Positions 44,901 through 57,841 of a stretch of 64,000 bases of DNA are shown piece after piece. The stretch is from Dysidea avara. Its lineage: Eukaryota > Porifera > Demospongiae > Dictyoceratida > Dysideidae. The notes under the pieces were generated by a model. It saw nothing but the letters and a program-made list of their open reading frames with translations. It was not told where the DNA came from and did no database searches. The DNA lies in assembly GCF_963678975.1 (NCBI RefSeq), contig NC_089274.1, forward strand, positions 50,166,900-50,230,899. The letters are read 5' to 3'. Each line of letters starts with the position of its first letter. Within the stretch, counting starts at the first letter, position 1. Position numbers and translations under genes: made by a program.

Positions 44901-47900
44901 ATTGTCAGTGCTCCTTAACACTGTATGTGTTGACATGATATCCTAAAGTAATCAAAGTTTTACTGTAATACTTTGAGATTCGCGTTTGTACAGGCTATAC
45001 TGCAGTAGGACACTCTCTTATCTTTTAATATTATGAACTCTTGCTATAATGGTGAACTTGCTTCACCTGTATTTCAAGCTGCAATAAACTGCCTCAAAGC
45101 TAAAATTTACCTTCCTGGAAGTTTGTTACTGCTACAGCCTTCATTTCTCACCATATTAGCCATTGGGATTGTGAGCCTAATAAAATTTACTGATTTTAGC
45201 GGAATTCCGCATATCTACCGACATGGTAACTAAGTCCAAAAACATACAAGAAACCCACTAAAAGTTGGCTTAGGAAACATGGTGTCTGTTTATATAGGCC
45301 TACAGAAACTAGAACAAAGCTATTCTAAACTAAGTTGCTCATGCGGCACTTTCTTGAAGTGGCTCTCCTTAACTTTTGTCTTTAAACTAAATGGCCCGCT
45401 TGAGGGTAACAACTCTTCGTACAGTTCCCTTGAATTACTGAAGTATTATTCATGTACACAATGTTCCAGACCGTTTTTTTTTCAACTAATTAGTTTAAGG
45501 TGAATTCCCAGTCTTGGTAATGGGTGAATCTCACAATACATTACGCATTAGGCAAAATGATGAATCGGGTTCAGAAACAGTGCTGGGGTCTTAAAAATAA
45601 GGTGGAGTATTCCTTAGAGGTATGTGCGTAATTAGCAGACGGTTTTTTGTTGGTATCACTACGTAATACTGTGGGTGCTTTGAAAATGCACGAAAATCAG
45701 TGTATTTTTATACCATTTTAAGCGTTTTACGTACTTTTGGGGGCATGTCCCTTTAATATTAATGTATTGATTATTAACCAAATAAATTCAATATGCATAC
45801 TGGCTGCCTTTATAAGCTATTTTGCTCACATTTGTGTAAAGACAACAAATATACCGTACGCAAGGAAATTTTGATGTCAAAAAATTTTGATGAACTTGAC
45901 GAATCAGTTTAATTCGTCAAATTTAAATTTGTCAAATGTTTATAAGCATCCTTAAAAGTACAGGTTTTGCCTACAATTTCTTGATTTTCATCAACATTTT
46001 ATTCGTCAAATCTGCTGAAGTCTGAATTTGTCAAATTTTTCTTACATCAAAATTTCCTTGTGTACGGTACAGACATACATGCATACAAACAACCTCACAT
46101 GTTTTTAGAAAACAGTTTCAGCTGTGAGTGCATGCCTTAATTTTGGAAAGAAGAGCAGTTATAGGGATAGTGCAAAAATGTTTCCCCAAAGCAAAATACT
46201 TTACTTCAATTGTATCATAATTATCCCCCTGGGCACTACTCAGTGCCTAATCGTGCTCACTGGATTTGCAAACTTTAAAGGAGAGACTTTATAATCTACA
46301 CTAATTACCGTATAGTGGGTTTTTCTCGTGGATAAATTTACTTGTGAAAATAAAATCATGCGACACTTAATCTCGCGAGATCACAAATTCGCGACATTAA
46401 ATTCCTTGTGCGAATTTATTACTCGTTGTAATAAATGTTCGTGTACGAGATGGAAAGCAGTTCTCTTTGCTGTGTTTCTTTGTACCTATGCTTGTATCCA
46501 CGATGAATTGATGCAGGCGCCTGAAGTTCACTAGGAAACGGGTAGGGCAGCCGCATTCAACGATGTTTGGTGAAGAAACACGTGTTGTGTAGGGGAATGA
46601 GCAACTGATTGAACCGTAGTAAATGATCAGCAAGCTGTTATGTACAAACAAGCACCTGGTTTGTTGTTGAACTTTCCAACACGACAGTTTTACAGGCGCT
46701 AAAATCGGGGGGTCCTTCACATACAAAATCCATCGACAATATTTTGAAATATGGAAATTTGCCAACCCAAATTTTTAATTTCTTCTACCACTGATGTCAA
46801 AATTTCTGTCTTGGAAATTCTTGAGTGCTATGAAGTTGTAGCTTGAGTTGTAGTATATTTTGTGCCTTAGGCTACTGCATGTATTAGATGAGCTGTGGTT
46901 TCAGCATGGGTTCAAGGAGAGCCGAGCGCTAGCGGTCTGGTAAGCCATCGTGACTGACTCTATCGCGGTTGGGGCAAGGTTGCCAGTGCATATGACCTCT
47001 CAGGAATTTGAATAAAGCTCTCGTCACTATTCCACGGACACACCTAAGCAACTTACACTGTGGCCTTTGCACTGTGGGAATCGAATCAGCTCAAAAGTAT
47101 ATAACAAATTTATGAGCAGATTATGGATGCGCTTATAATCTAGATATCTTCTATTGACAGTTATTCTCGTGCCCAGCTGGGCTCACGCTAATTTGGTGTT
47201 TGCGCATTAGCGCGAGCCCGACTGGGCACGAGAATAATTGACAGTGACCCATAACTTACACTAATGAAATAGTCAAAATTTGATGCCAAACATTTTAAAA
47301 ATTTTAATTGTACGGATTTATGTATTTAAAATTCAGTTACATATTTCTGAATTTCCAACAAAGAAATTTCTATATTTCTATTAAAAATTGACAAATTTCC
47401 ATAGTCATTGACGACATTTCTGGAAGTGAAGGACCCCTCGGCTAAAAACCTTGCGATAAACTCCACATGATAAAATATGTCGCGAATTTTAATATTGCGA
47501 AGTGCCCAAAACGCGTGATTAAAGTCCTCGTGATAAAAACCCGCTATACGGTATATTTACTTATCACACATGTACGACAATACTCATACCCGAGTCTGTA
47601 CATTAGTGGAATAAATAAACTTCTACAAAATGGATACAAACAGCTATATGCTATAGTTGTGTGTGGTTGTGTAAATACCTTCATAATAAAAGCTAGTATG
47701 TGGAGCTGTAGACAGCACTGATGTGGGTGAAACAAAAATCTTATTCAGGAGGGAGGGGTACTGGACTAGATGAATGTCAAGCTTAACAGTGTGCTATTTC
47801 TAAGGAACGTTTGAACAATATGTGTGCAAAACTGGAGCCCAATTCTAAGGCAATTTTACCCACAGACTGTGGTAATAGAACATCTAACGATTACAAATTA

Positions 47901-50758
47901 CATCCACTGATCTTTAATTAAATTAAATATCTGTGCACATTTGGTTGGTCTTGTCCGAGGAACAACTTTTCTGACCTTACTTGTTTGATTATTACTATAG
48001 TACTATAATTGAACTATGATGACATGTGACTGTGTAATGTTGTTCGACCTAGGGAGGATTCTGATCGATCTCATCGTCATAGTAACATTAGTTGGGTACA
48101 GACCGTTAGAGAGCGCAAGGACTTGGTGAGTGGACATGTTATCTGTTGTACTTCTTTGTGAAATGTTGCTTCTAGTACTGGCCTAGAATACACCGTCAAT
48201 TGACCAGGTTATTCGGCTATCGATTGTGGTCAGGGCATCTGAAGAATATTGAAGGTGTGTTGCGGTAATCACAAACGTATGCTAACAATGTTTTGTTGAA
48301 GGTGAATTCGGGACCGGACCAGTTTCCTATTTTGTCTTTGTCAGATTTTTGTTGCTTGCCAATTTGCTGATGTTTCTAGTTTGGTTTGGATTTGTGTGTA
48401 TCCCTCAGATATCATGGCGTTATGGTGATGGTGAAGATGTGATAGATGATCCGAGCAGGTCACAATTACGTTGTTTAAGATCATGTGACCTATGCCCAGT
48501 GGGAACAGCTACAGTATATTCTTGTAATCTTTCAACTAACGGATCGGTTGTAATTAATCTTTGTAGTGACAATAATTGTGGGTCAAGTGGCAGACCTCGG
48601 GAAAGTTCTGATGTGCAGAGAGTTTGTGTCAATGGTAGTGATGATCGTTATTGTGTGTTTGGTAATGTTGATCCAGAGGTTGGAGGGTTTCAGTGGATTA
48701 TTGACTTTATCACTGGTCAAGTGAGTACGTGTACTCTGAGCTATTTGTATTGTTCTTGTTGGATAGGGTTACTTTAATCGAACAGTCTTGTTCTATGGGC
48801 AATACCACAATGGAACTATTGATGGCTACAACTTACCCCTTAGTTACTTGATGGTTACTGGAGTAGTGTATGGGATGTTTGTAGTGATGCTGGTTTACAG
48901 GTGATCATGTGACTTCCTACATGTATACTGATCACGTAATGTTTTAGGATGGGCCAAGCTTACTCTGAGGGTTATGTTCCATTTGGTCGTCGTAATGACT
49001 TCTCTAATAAACTATTTAGTGCTTGGGACTACCACATTACGAGCCGTAAAGTTGCTGAGTTTAAACGCAAAATAATGAGGAGGCATTTTGAGGTAGGTAA
49101 CTACTATGGTTGTCATGGTAATGGCATTGATACAGGAAGAGGTGTGGTACATTACTGAGCGTGAGAAGAAGAGAACTATCCGAGAATGGGCTACTATTGT
49201 AATAGTTCGTATCATCACAAACTCCTTTGTTCTGTTGTGTTTGGCTGGTGCTAGTACTGCGATCTACTATACTATTAGATTATCATTAGATAGAGTGAGT
49301 ATACCATGACAATACCTACCTTAGTTTGTACATGTTATCTAGACCACATCTGGATTACTGACTATTGAAACACTTGTCACTTCAATTGTAGTTTCCTTTA
49401 TCAATCTCTTCTTTCCATGGCTCTTCTCTTTCTTAGCAGAGCTGGAACGTTACAAGACTACCCCAGGGAAGATCTATGCTATTCTCATACGGTTGCTATA
49501 GTAACTAGCTAGTTGGCTGACTATCATGTGAATATTTTAGGAGTGTGATTGTGCGACTGTTGCCAATCGTTGTGCTGATTGGCAGTTTGCTGGGTGTTAT
49601 ATCATGTACTCAACCAGGCGAGAGTGATGGATGTTCATTTAATGAATTCCGAGTGTCTGCCAGGAGTCAATCAGAGAACTGTCCTAGGGTAGGACACAGC
49701 ACTGCACTGTTGTTGTAATTGTTGTGTGTAGTGTTGGGAGACATTCATTGGACAAGAGGTTTATCGTTTATCATTAGTCAACTTACTAACTGTTAATGGA
49801 GCAGTGATAGTGTTAGAGACCAGTCTACAGTGAGTAGTAAGTTTACTATTATTTATCTGTCATTGTTGCTATGCGGCAGCTTGTTGAGTAAAGTAAACTG
49901 GGACAGGTTAAAGTGGACACATCGATTTCTTCATAAAGATAATGATGGACATTTGTGGCTAGTTAGAAAGCCGGAGTTTGAAATACCTCTTAGTATCTTG
50001 GATATCTGGTATACTCAGGCATTACTATGGTATGTGTTCTTTCTGTGTTATTGGTTGCTATAGTAACCATTAGGTTGGGCTTCTTTTATTGTCCTTACTT
50101 GCCACTGATCACCATAGCAACATTGGTGATTCATTTCTATGTTAGACGGGTAAGCACCTAATGTATACTCTCCTAATAGTACATACACCTTGCAGTATAG
50201 CTTGAAGTTCAACTGTGAACCTGATGCCAAGCCATTTCATACTGCCAGGAAGAACTTTTCTTTCCTTTTCTTACTATTAGTGTTACTATTTATAATTCTT
50301 ATTCCTATTGGCTACTCCATCACCAGGTATGTGTGCTAATTGGCTTGTTGCCATGGTATTACACATGTTGGTAGGTTACAGCCAAGTGCAGAGTGTGGTC
50401 CATTCAGGGGTCAGCCATACATGTACTCTGTCGTAAATGATACTATAAGTGACTTCAATTGTGATGCTCAGAAGGCAATCAGCTTCTTTGGTACAGCAGG
50501 CTTCATTGTTCCACTAATACTTGCTTTATTGTAAGTGGTTCATGTCTTAGTGACTGTGCCATATAATAGCTGTATTACACTGTAGGCTACTTAGTTACAG
50601 CTTGTACGTTGTGCTGAGGACAAGAAATGAATCAATTTCACTACTGAAGAAACAGCTAGTATTGGTAAGTGTGCACTTTATACAATGTAGTGTGTATTCT
50701 AATGGTTTAGGATGAAGCTGATAATGTTCACCTAAGAGGCAGACAGCAACAGCAGTAA
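38903..50758 (+). CDS. Transmembrane channel-like (TMC) protein
   Basis: TMC proteins are ten-pass membrane proteins related to TMEM16; TMC1/2 form the hair-cell mechanotransduction pore. Exons: 38903-39051, 39101-39290, 48053-48125, 48176-48254, 48302-48720, 48767-48900, 48948-49092, 49136-49294, 49343-49491, 49541-49688, 49732-49829, 49880-50029, 50074-50149, 50196-50326, 50375-50530, 50586-50664, 50711-50758; about 793 residues. All phases agree, including across the 8.8-kb intron 39291-48052. Diagnostic features: LWSGHLKNIEG before the first helix, a cysteine-rich extracellular loop (about 48450-48660), FYGQYHNGTIDGYNLPLSYL, the family signature CWETFIGQEVYRL at 49732, and KPEFEIPLSILDIWYTQALL. 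The N-terminal 110 residues (arginine-rich RRRGGRNDGQRRSSRRQ) are less certain because I recognise no homologue there. Which vertebrate TMC is closest cannot be told by eye. Confidence 0.9.
39768..40358. mobile_element. Inverted-repeat element in TMC intron 2
   Basis: Arms of roughly 200 bases: ACAAATTTCATAATAACG, CCCCTAGCAACCTGAATTT and ATATGACATTTTGAAGTTA on the left are answered by their complements on the right. The directly adjacent 40380-41060 is the inverted copy of the dispersed repeat at 670-1260 (shared AGCTAGCTGCATGGCGCCTGG-type end). Confidence 0.65.
42549..42957. repeat. Short palindrome plus 17-bp tandem array
   Basis: 42549-42594 and 42651-42697 pair as an inverted repeat (GGTAGTGGAGCAAGGGAGGT with its near complement). 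From about 42722 to 42957 a 17-base unit, GTTGCTTGGGTCTTGAT, repeats about 14 times. The minus-strand ORF through it is an artefact. Confidence 0.85.
43281..44125. mobile_element. CCGTA-ended MITE 1
   Basis: Flanked by TA; ends CCGTATAGCGAGAAATTTTC and its near complement GAAAATTTCCCGCTATACGG. It contains another element of the same end type (43624-43766). Confidence 0.75.
43624..43766. mobile_element. CCGTA-ended MITE 2 (nested)
   Basis: Flanked by TA; ends CCATAGGCGGGGAAAGTTA and TAATTTTCCCCGCCTACGG. Arms are about 60 bases with GCGTGGGAAAAGTTTCGCG inside. One end has mutated from CCGTAGG to CCATAGG. Confidence 0.75.
45854..46067. mobile_element. CCGTA-ended MITE 3
   Basis: Flanked by TA; ends CCGTACGCAAGGAAATTTTG and CAAAATTTCCTTGTGTACGG. 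AATTCGTCAAATTTAAATTT-type sequence lies inside. Confidence 0.75.
46308..47551. mobile_element. CCGTA-ended element 4
   Basis: Flanked by TA; ends CCGTATAGTGGGTTTTTCTC and CGTGATAAAAACCCGCTATACGG (overlapping windows). At 1.2 kb it is the longest of the four. It holds a perfect-looking palindrome at 47161-47238 (CTCGTGCCCAGCTGGGCTC and its complement). A minus ORF at 46397-46765 has no recognisable similarity. Confidence 0.7.
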
Positions 50759-50820
50759 TTAACAACAATGCCATTTACTTGTAACTAAACATGTAGACTG
50801 ATATGTTAGTGTATGGTTAT

Positions 50821-51283
50821 CATTGTTGGGAGTAACGCGTTACGTAATATTATTACTTTTGTGAAATACGCTATAAAAATGGGTAATATAACTGAAGTTG
50901 CTTTACTTACAAATGTAACACGGTACCTAAGTAATATAGTTAATGTAACGAGTCTAATAAATTAATTATTACGTAATATTATTACTACAAGTAACGAAGT
51001 TACTAATCTCGTTAGGAATCCACTGAGTAACACATAGCCGCAATGAAGCATATTCACCAGCTCAGCTTCTTACTTATAACCAAGATTTTGCACATTGTCC
51101 AACAACGCAATCATGTCACGTGATAAAGTGGTAGTTTCACACGTAACAGCTTAAGGCTGTGGACACAAAGTAATATAATATGTAATATTATTATAGTTAC
51201 TGAGTAATATGTAACTGTAACTAAATAGTTCAGTTGCAAGTAATATGTAACTAGTTGCTTTTAAAGTAACTTGCCCAACACTG
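50821..51283. mobile_element. hAT-type MITE
   Basis: Ends CATTGTTGGGAGTAACG and GTAACTTGCCCAACACTG are flanked by an exact 8-bp duplication ATGGTTAT (50813-50820 and 51284-51291), as hAT elements leave. The body is AT-rich with ACGTAATATTATTAC palindromes. It sits between TMC and the KDEL receptor gene. Confidence 0.8.
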
Positions 51284-51500
51284 ATGGTTATTATTTAAAG
51301 TATGTTAGGTTATCAGTGTAGGTCACTGGTAGATCCTCAGAATTACTATTCTGTAAGCATAATATTAATATACTCCCTTGAGCTTGCTATTCATCAAGCA
51401 AGTAATTACATTTATTTTTTGGTGCACGAAATCAATAGAGACACCTAAGGTTTTAACAGATCGCGTGATCCCTAAACAAAGGTGCAGTGTAGAAGCGAGA

Positions 51501-52972
51501 ATGAACCCTTTTAGATTAGCTGGAGATCTTTTCCATTTACTAGCAATCATTGTTTTGCTGGTTAAAATATGGCGGAGTCGTTCGTGCTCTGGTAAGGAAG
51601 TAACATTTTTGTGAAAGTGTGAAATGTAGTCTTCCATTGCCCCAGGTATATCTGGCAAGAGTCAAGTACTATACGCCATGGTGTTCACGACTCGATATTT
51701 GGACCTGTTTGTTAATTTCGTGTCCGTATACAACACCAGTATGAAGATCATATTTATCTTAGCTACCTATGCCACGTTGTTTTTGATGTTTTACAAGTTC
51801 CGGTCTACATATGATTCACACCACGACACGTTCCGTGCAGAATTACTGGTGATCCCATGTGGTGGACTGGCAGTTTTGGTCAACCATGACTTCACGATAA
51901 TGGAGGTTAGCTTGTGGCTGGGTAGTGTCTTCATTTAGATAGGAAAGAGACAGATTAGCTAGAACCGCTGGACAGGGTTAGGCTATTACTGTTTGTCAAT
52001 GTGGATTGGAATCTTTTCTTGCATGCGGTTGAAAAAGGAAAAAAAACAGTTAAAGAAATAAGGAGCAACTAAGACACAACTTGCTCATACTCAATGACTT
52101 GCCAACCATGTGGCTTTGCACTGAGTACAATACTTGGAACTTCTATACCATAATAAGAACTTCATTTTGTGAGGAATTGGCTTACTGCTGTAATTAGGTT
52201 CTATATCTCACCTGTTACTGAAATGTTAATAGCTGGATGGGAAAAAGCGCTGTGTATGGTAAGTACACCACTACTGTTGAGTCATGCACATTGTACCTGT
52301 CCATTGCATTCACTAATGCACTTTGCCAATGGCCAGGAGTGTGAATATAAACATGGTAACCATGTATACAAGAGCTTCCCTATCCTTTCTATTGTGTATC
52401 TAATAAAAACAGCGATTTAGTTTTTTCTATAGTTATCAAATTTGTGTCACACTTTAAAGTTTTATGATAATTAGAGCGAGATTAGATTAGATGCAGTAAA
52501 AATGTTATATTATTACCCAGTCAACAGCTGGTTAGGCTGGAGAATATCATCAAGCAATACTGCTTAAAAAAACCAAAAAAAACAACACCTGGGCCATACA
52601 TGTGTACCATTTATGTGTATGTTACGTTACACATAGATCCTATGGACATTCAGCATCTACTTGGAGTCAGTTGCCATAATGCCTCAGTTGTACATGGTTT
52701 CAAAGACTGGTGAAGCTGAGAGTATCACATCTCACTACTTGTTTGCACTGGGTTCCTACCGTGCACTATATCTTGTCAACTGGATATATCGGTACTACTT
52801 TGAAGGATTCTATGATCTTATTGCAGTGGTAGCCGGCTGTGTTCAGACAATCCTTTACTGTGACTTCTTCTATTTGTACATCACAAAAGGTATTGTCACT
52901 ATGTGTTTGTTACCCTATTGTAATTGTTGTTTGATAGTGCTTAAAGGAGGGGAGCTGAAATTGCCAGCATAG
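51501..52972 (+). CDS. KDELR: ER lumen protein-retaining receptor (KDEL receptor)
   Basis: A seven-helix Golgi receptor that binds KDEL-ended chaperones at low pH and returns them to the ER in COPI vesicles. Exons 51501-51591, 51646-51905, 52637-52889 and 52938-52972 give exactly 212 residues, the usual length, with phases 1, 0 and 1 matching. The match to animal ERD2 proteins is near continuous: [16 protein letters not shown] at the start, [64 protein letters not shown], and the C-terminal [11 protein letters not shown]. The C-terminal lysine needed for COPI recycling (KxLPA region) is present. The ATG was chosen because it starts the conserved N-terminus. The 731-base second intron has no other gene. 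Confidence 0.97.
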
Positions 52973-52999
52973 AACTAATATTAGCATTGTCAGGTGTTA

Positions 53000-55900
53000 G
53001 CAATGAAATATATTATGTATATTATGAACGTTTGTATTTGGTTAGTTTTTGACTAAACTTACTCGAGGCTATTGTATGGTTGTAGCCGAGGGTATAGACC
53101 TTATAATGTTATAACCCGTTGCGAAGGAGTTGACCGCCAATATTTGCCATTTGCAGTACCAAAACCATAGCAACATCACAGTTCTCTGCCAAATTTGCCA
53201 TTTTACAGTACCATAACTGGTAACATGATAGCAACCGTTGTGTTCGCCCAGGTTTAGAACTCAAAAATAATGGCGTCTGAAAAGCCATTACCATGGTGAT
53301 TAAGGAGCCTTGTATGGCTTCGCGTGACATCAGAGGGCGCTTACTGTTCTAAGTAAACAATGTCATAGATTATAATATTTTATATACTCCGTAACGGAGA
53401 CACGTGATCCAATTACTCGCTGAAAGCAATCCGCGTTGGAGCGCACCCCCCAAATAACCGCCCATTTTTCAAAGTGTTTGTGTGGTAGAAGACGAAGGAG
53501 AAGGTTTAATATCCAGGTTGAGATACGCCTAAAACCATTAATACTGGTAGGTCAATAGTTACTTAGGCGCCTACCGGGGCCAGAGATTCGTACCTGGCGA
53601 ATTCGCCGTTCTGTCGTGTCAAAACCATTTAGCCGATGGACTCAAAAAAGTTTTTGGGCGTGTGCAGTGTAGTGGGAACATTTCCAACCCACAAAAAATA
53701 TACAAGATTAGCATTTAGTTACCCAAGTATATATATATATATATATATTTGTTAATGTACAAACTCAATCATGAGTATATTCGTACATATGTAGTTAGCT
53801 ACTTATTTACAAATTTATATAATATTATTGTTAAATAAATCGAGATGGAGCTTGGATAATATGATAATCTAGTTGGTTCCATAATTTTATTGTAAAAGGA
53901 AAGAAGGAGTTCATATAAGCATCTACCCTTGTTGGCAACTGCAGAAATCTTTGATGGTGACCTCTAGTTGTGGAAGTGGTGCTAGCTAAGTAATTATGTC
54001 CCTTTCTTAGCTGTTTTGCCCCTACCCCAGGCCTGTAGCGTGTACAAGAATATGGTAAAACTCTTTAAGTGCTTCTGGTTTCAATCATTTGTAAACCTGA
54101 CAATTTCAGAAGTTAAAATGATAGGCAATTCTGTAGAAGTGTTACTGTACAGCTCTCAAACTTGAACAGTAGTCTACTTCAGCTAGTCAAAATATTTATC
54201 CAAAGAAGACCTACTAATAGCTACACAGTTAATTTGATAGTCACATGGAGCACTGATTGAGACAAGTGTACAATGTTGTGCATGTTTCTGTGTTGGAACC
54301 AGGGGTGGTGGAGCAGGTCAAAGAGTGAGGGGGCCAGGCCAGCTGTAAGTTGAAGACCAAAAAAAAAAAAAGGTCACAGCCTGCTGACAATAGCTGCTCT
54401 CCACCAATTATATCTCCTTATTTATAACTACACATACGTAGCTAAATAACTTGCTATACTACTTCTCTGAATACTGTGACTGCTCTATTAGAGTATCCAG
54501 ATCCTGACTGTTCTATTAGAGTATCTCGATCTTTTCTTACAAACAGTGTCCCATAAAAGTGGGGGGGCCATGGCCCCCCTGTCTCCACCGCCTATGGTTG
54601 GAACAGAAAGTCAATTGAGCGCACATAATGAATGTTGTATTGCCCTATTTGTGGTAGCATGTGTCCGAGGATATAATTATACTGTTACTGTGTTTTCATC
54701 AATAAAACTGATGGTTTTTCTCTCTACAGTATGCTATATTATGGTTCCTACCACCATACTCAATTTCACGACAGTGGCTGTTTTAGCTTTTCACAGCAAC
54801 TACAGACTCTAGACAAGTGACATAATGTCATAGCCGACTCCATTGTTGGATAAGTACAACCATCCCTCTAGCAACATGTTGCAACATGCACTGTTGTGCC
54901 GTACCGTCATGTTAATTTATTACTAAGAATCCTTGGTACAACATAGAAATCATGTAATTTTTCTATAGTCAACTTGTCTGCTACAAAAATGCTATCAGTT
55001 TCAATGTGAGATGAATCTTTCACAGCAACAAACACTTGTTTCCTTGACAAGTGGTAGAAAGACACAGCACAGGAAGAGTTTTGTTGACCTACAAAAACAG
55101 TCTACATAAAGATTGAGCTACATTAGCAAATGCAACACTAACATTGTGCAAGTAGAGTGGAACCTGTCCTGTATAGACAGGTCACCTCTCTGAAATTGGC
55201 CAACTTTAATTCCTTTAGTGCGGCAGCTATACACTAACCCAATTGTATAAAGCAAACATCAAGAAATGCTGGCCTGAAGGTGACCAGGTTCCACTGTACA
55301 TCAAACACACTGATGTTGTGCATTCACAATGCAACAGTCAAAAGAGAGGGAAATCACAGTAATCATATATTGCACTGTGCTAAACAGAGATGCCGCGTAC
55401 GTTTATCACCGCTACTCTTGCCACTGCTATGGTACATTCACTTTAAGGTAAGTGAGGGCAGGTAATTCTGGAAACTTAGCTTGTCCTCAGCAATGGAAGA
55501 ATCCCACAATGGTTAATTGTATTACAACATAAAATTGTACAGGAAATGCACCATAAGATAGGCCTTGCAACCATAGCTACAGTTACTGTTAACTCGTCAA
55601 TGGAACATGCTGCAGTTGTTTTAGGACTGGTACCCATACCATTAGGCCAGACCACATTTTTCTCTTTGTCACTGGGTAGGGAGAGAAAGGGTCTGGTCTA
55701 TTTCAAATCTCCAAATTGTCTTGACATGTCATGAGGTTACATCACAAGCATGCAGTATTAGTGACCCCATGTACTTAAATTACATTATGATAAAACAACA
55801 ATAACCAGAAGACTTCAATCATTGGTAGATTCCAATACAACTTTAGACACCAACTGGATGGTTCAACTATTTCATTACAATGGAAAGATCCACCAGGCTA

Positions 55901-56600
55901 TACCATCAATGTCGTTGTTTCTTTCTCCCAAACTCATCTACCTATTCACACCAGCAAAGTTTCTACTCTAAGGGCTACTTCCCATCTAGAAATGCACTCT
56001 AATGCCATGTTGTAAATAAAGTTCATAGATTTATGAACCTTTTGTCTTGTTTGTGAACCTGAAATAATCTATGAACTTTTGGCTGGTTTGTGAACTTGAA
56101 ATAATCTATGAACTTTTCTATGAACCTGGAGTAATCTGTGAACTTTTTATGAACTTTTGGCAATTTTAGGTGGCAACTTTTTTTTTTTGCTCTTCAGTGC
56201 CCTACTAACCCAGAGATCCACCTATTTATAATGTGTGGGCTAGTTTTCGGAAAGTGACTATGGATTCATGAACTTTTTATGAACAAATTTATTTTTTCAC
56301 ATGAACATTTGGAGCAAGTCATCTGGCAACACTGCGAGTCTAATTTTGTAATTACATAAAATTTAATTTGTTTTGTAATTTCCCTAGCCATATCACCTGT
56401 GCTGTCTGCTCTGTAACAATAATGTACGTACCATTCAGTCCATTGTGTCTGAGCAATTCAATTTCGAATTTAATGAACCGGTGACCTCGCCGCTGACCGC
56501 CCATTCCTGTCTGGTCAGTTAACTCCAAATAATGCCTTCATTTAGTAAACTCACGAAATACGAAATGTTGACTCGAGTTAAGTAGCCTTTTATATCTCTA
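53000..56600. other. Intergenic repeats, no gene seen
   Basis: Contents: 53370-54300 is a repeat whose parts recur at 59910-60330 and 60831-61820 (GATCCAGGTTGAGATAYGC, GGTCAATAGTTACTT); an (AT)n run at 53730; paired CTATTAGAGTATC motifs at 54478-54530; a decayed pogo-like MITE at 55155-55296; a solo CCAGACC...GGTCTGG hairpin at 55647-55696; and a run of TATGAACTTTT-type direct repeats at 56030-56300. ORFs are short and unsupported. Confidence 0.5.
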
Positions 56601-56712
56601 TTAGCTGGCTGTGAACTCACAAGGAATCAACGGGGTCCGACACTTTGGAAAGAGCGTACGAGATTTCCAGATTTCTACCGTGATTTCTGATTTCCAGGAT
56701 GATTTCTACTGA

Positions 56713-57237
56713 TTTTCGCCCACGCAAGCTTTAGTTTACGAAAAATTCTACCTTGTTCATGGGCTCCAACAGCATTTACCTGAAACATTCAAACTTTACG
56801 CTGACCTTCCAGGTTATCTAGCTAGTTCCAGCCCCCCTAGTACCATCCCAACCAATCTTTCCTCCACCCTCTGCCTCAGCAGGCCTGACTTGGTATTGGT
56901 TTCTAATGATTCCATTTGTTTGTTCGAATTGACAGTACCAACTAATACCCAGCAACATCTTCTTGCTGCTAGAGCTAGAAAGGAAGATCGATATAGCTCC
57001 TTGCAATATGACCTCCAGCTTTCTGGGTTAACTGTCAATCTTGTTCCAATTGAAATTGGTTGTTTAGGCCACTTTTTGTCAGAAACAATTGCTCAAATGG
57101 CTACTGCTTGTGAAGTGCCAAAGAAAACCATAAGATCCTTGTTTGAGCAGGCAGCTCGCATTGCTGTGTCCTGTTCTTACAGAATTTTTAATTCTAGAGC
57201 CTCCCCAGGCTGGGATCTTTTAGACCACCTTAGGTAA
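56713..57237 (+). pseudogene. Transposon-like ORF fragment
   Basis: An open frame of about 174 codons without a clear start. The part around RPDLVLVSNDSICLFELTVP, then a charged RARKEDRYSSLQYDL stretch and PIEIGCLGHF, reminds me of nuclease-like C-terminal regions seen beside reverse transcriptases of invertebrate retroelements (inference from pattern only). It is flanked by related short sequences: GGGTCCGACACTT at 56633 and its complement at 57590-57603, and a direct GAGCGTACGAGATTTC at both sides. Likely part of a degraded mobile element. Confidence 0.45.
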
Positions 57238-57841
57238 ACTTTAAGTATTACATATATGTAGATATAGTTTTTTTTTGTGTATTGTAATTTAATTTACCTT
57301 TAGTTAATGTAAGTCTTGCCGGGGCTCCTGTACTGATCCATCAGCACATGGTACCCCTGTGTCTAGGCCCCTGTATGCTTGTAATGTATATTTTAAGTTA
57401 AGTACGTATAGGTAGTAATAAGTATATAGTTAGGTAATAAGTAGTAGTATGTTGTAGTTTTCAGTATGTACGTGTGCTATGATCATCATAGTTTTCATTA
57501 ACATCATTAATTGTTTTTATTTACAGAGAATTACGGAAGTTAGCGGCTTGATTTCTGATTTCTACTGTAGGGAGCGTACGAGATTTCACGAAGTGTCGGA
57601 CCCTACCCCTCTGCCCCTCGGGAATCAACCACTCGCCTGGCTAGGCGCTTCGCTGTCATTAGAGTGCGCTCCAACGCGGATAGTTTGGATAAAAACCGGC
57701 GTTTCCGGATACGTAGTATATATAATCTATGATGCGATATTTGTTTGATGACACTGGGCGTATTTTGATTGGCTAAGATTAAGCACACGTGTACGATGAT
57801 TATTTATATTGCGCGATCAGGAATTTGGAATTCTTGGCGTG

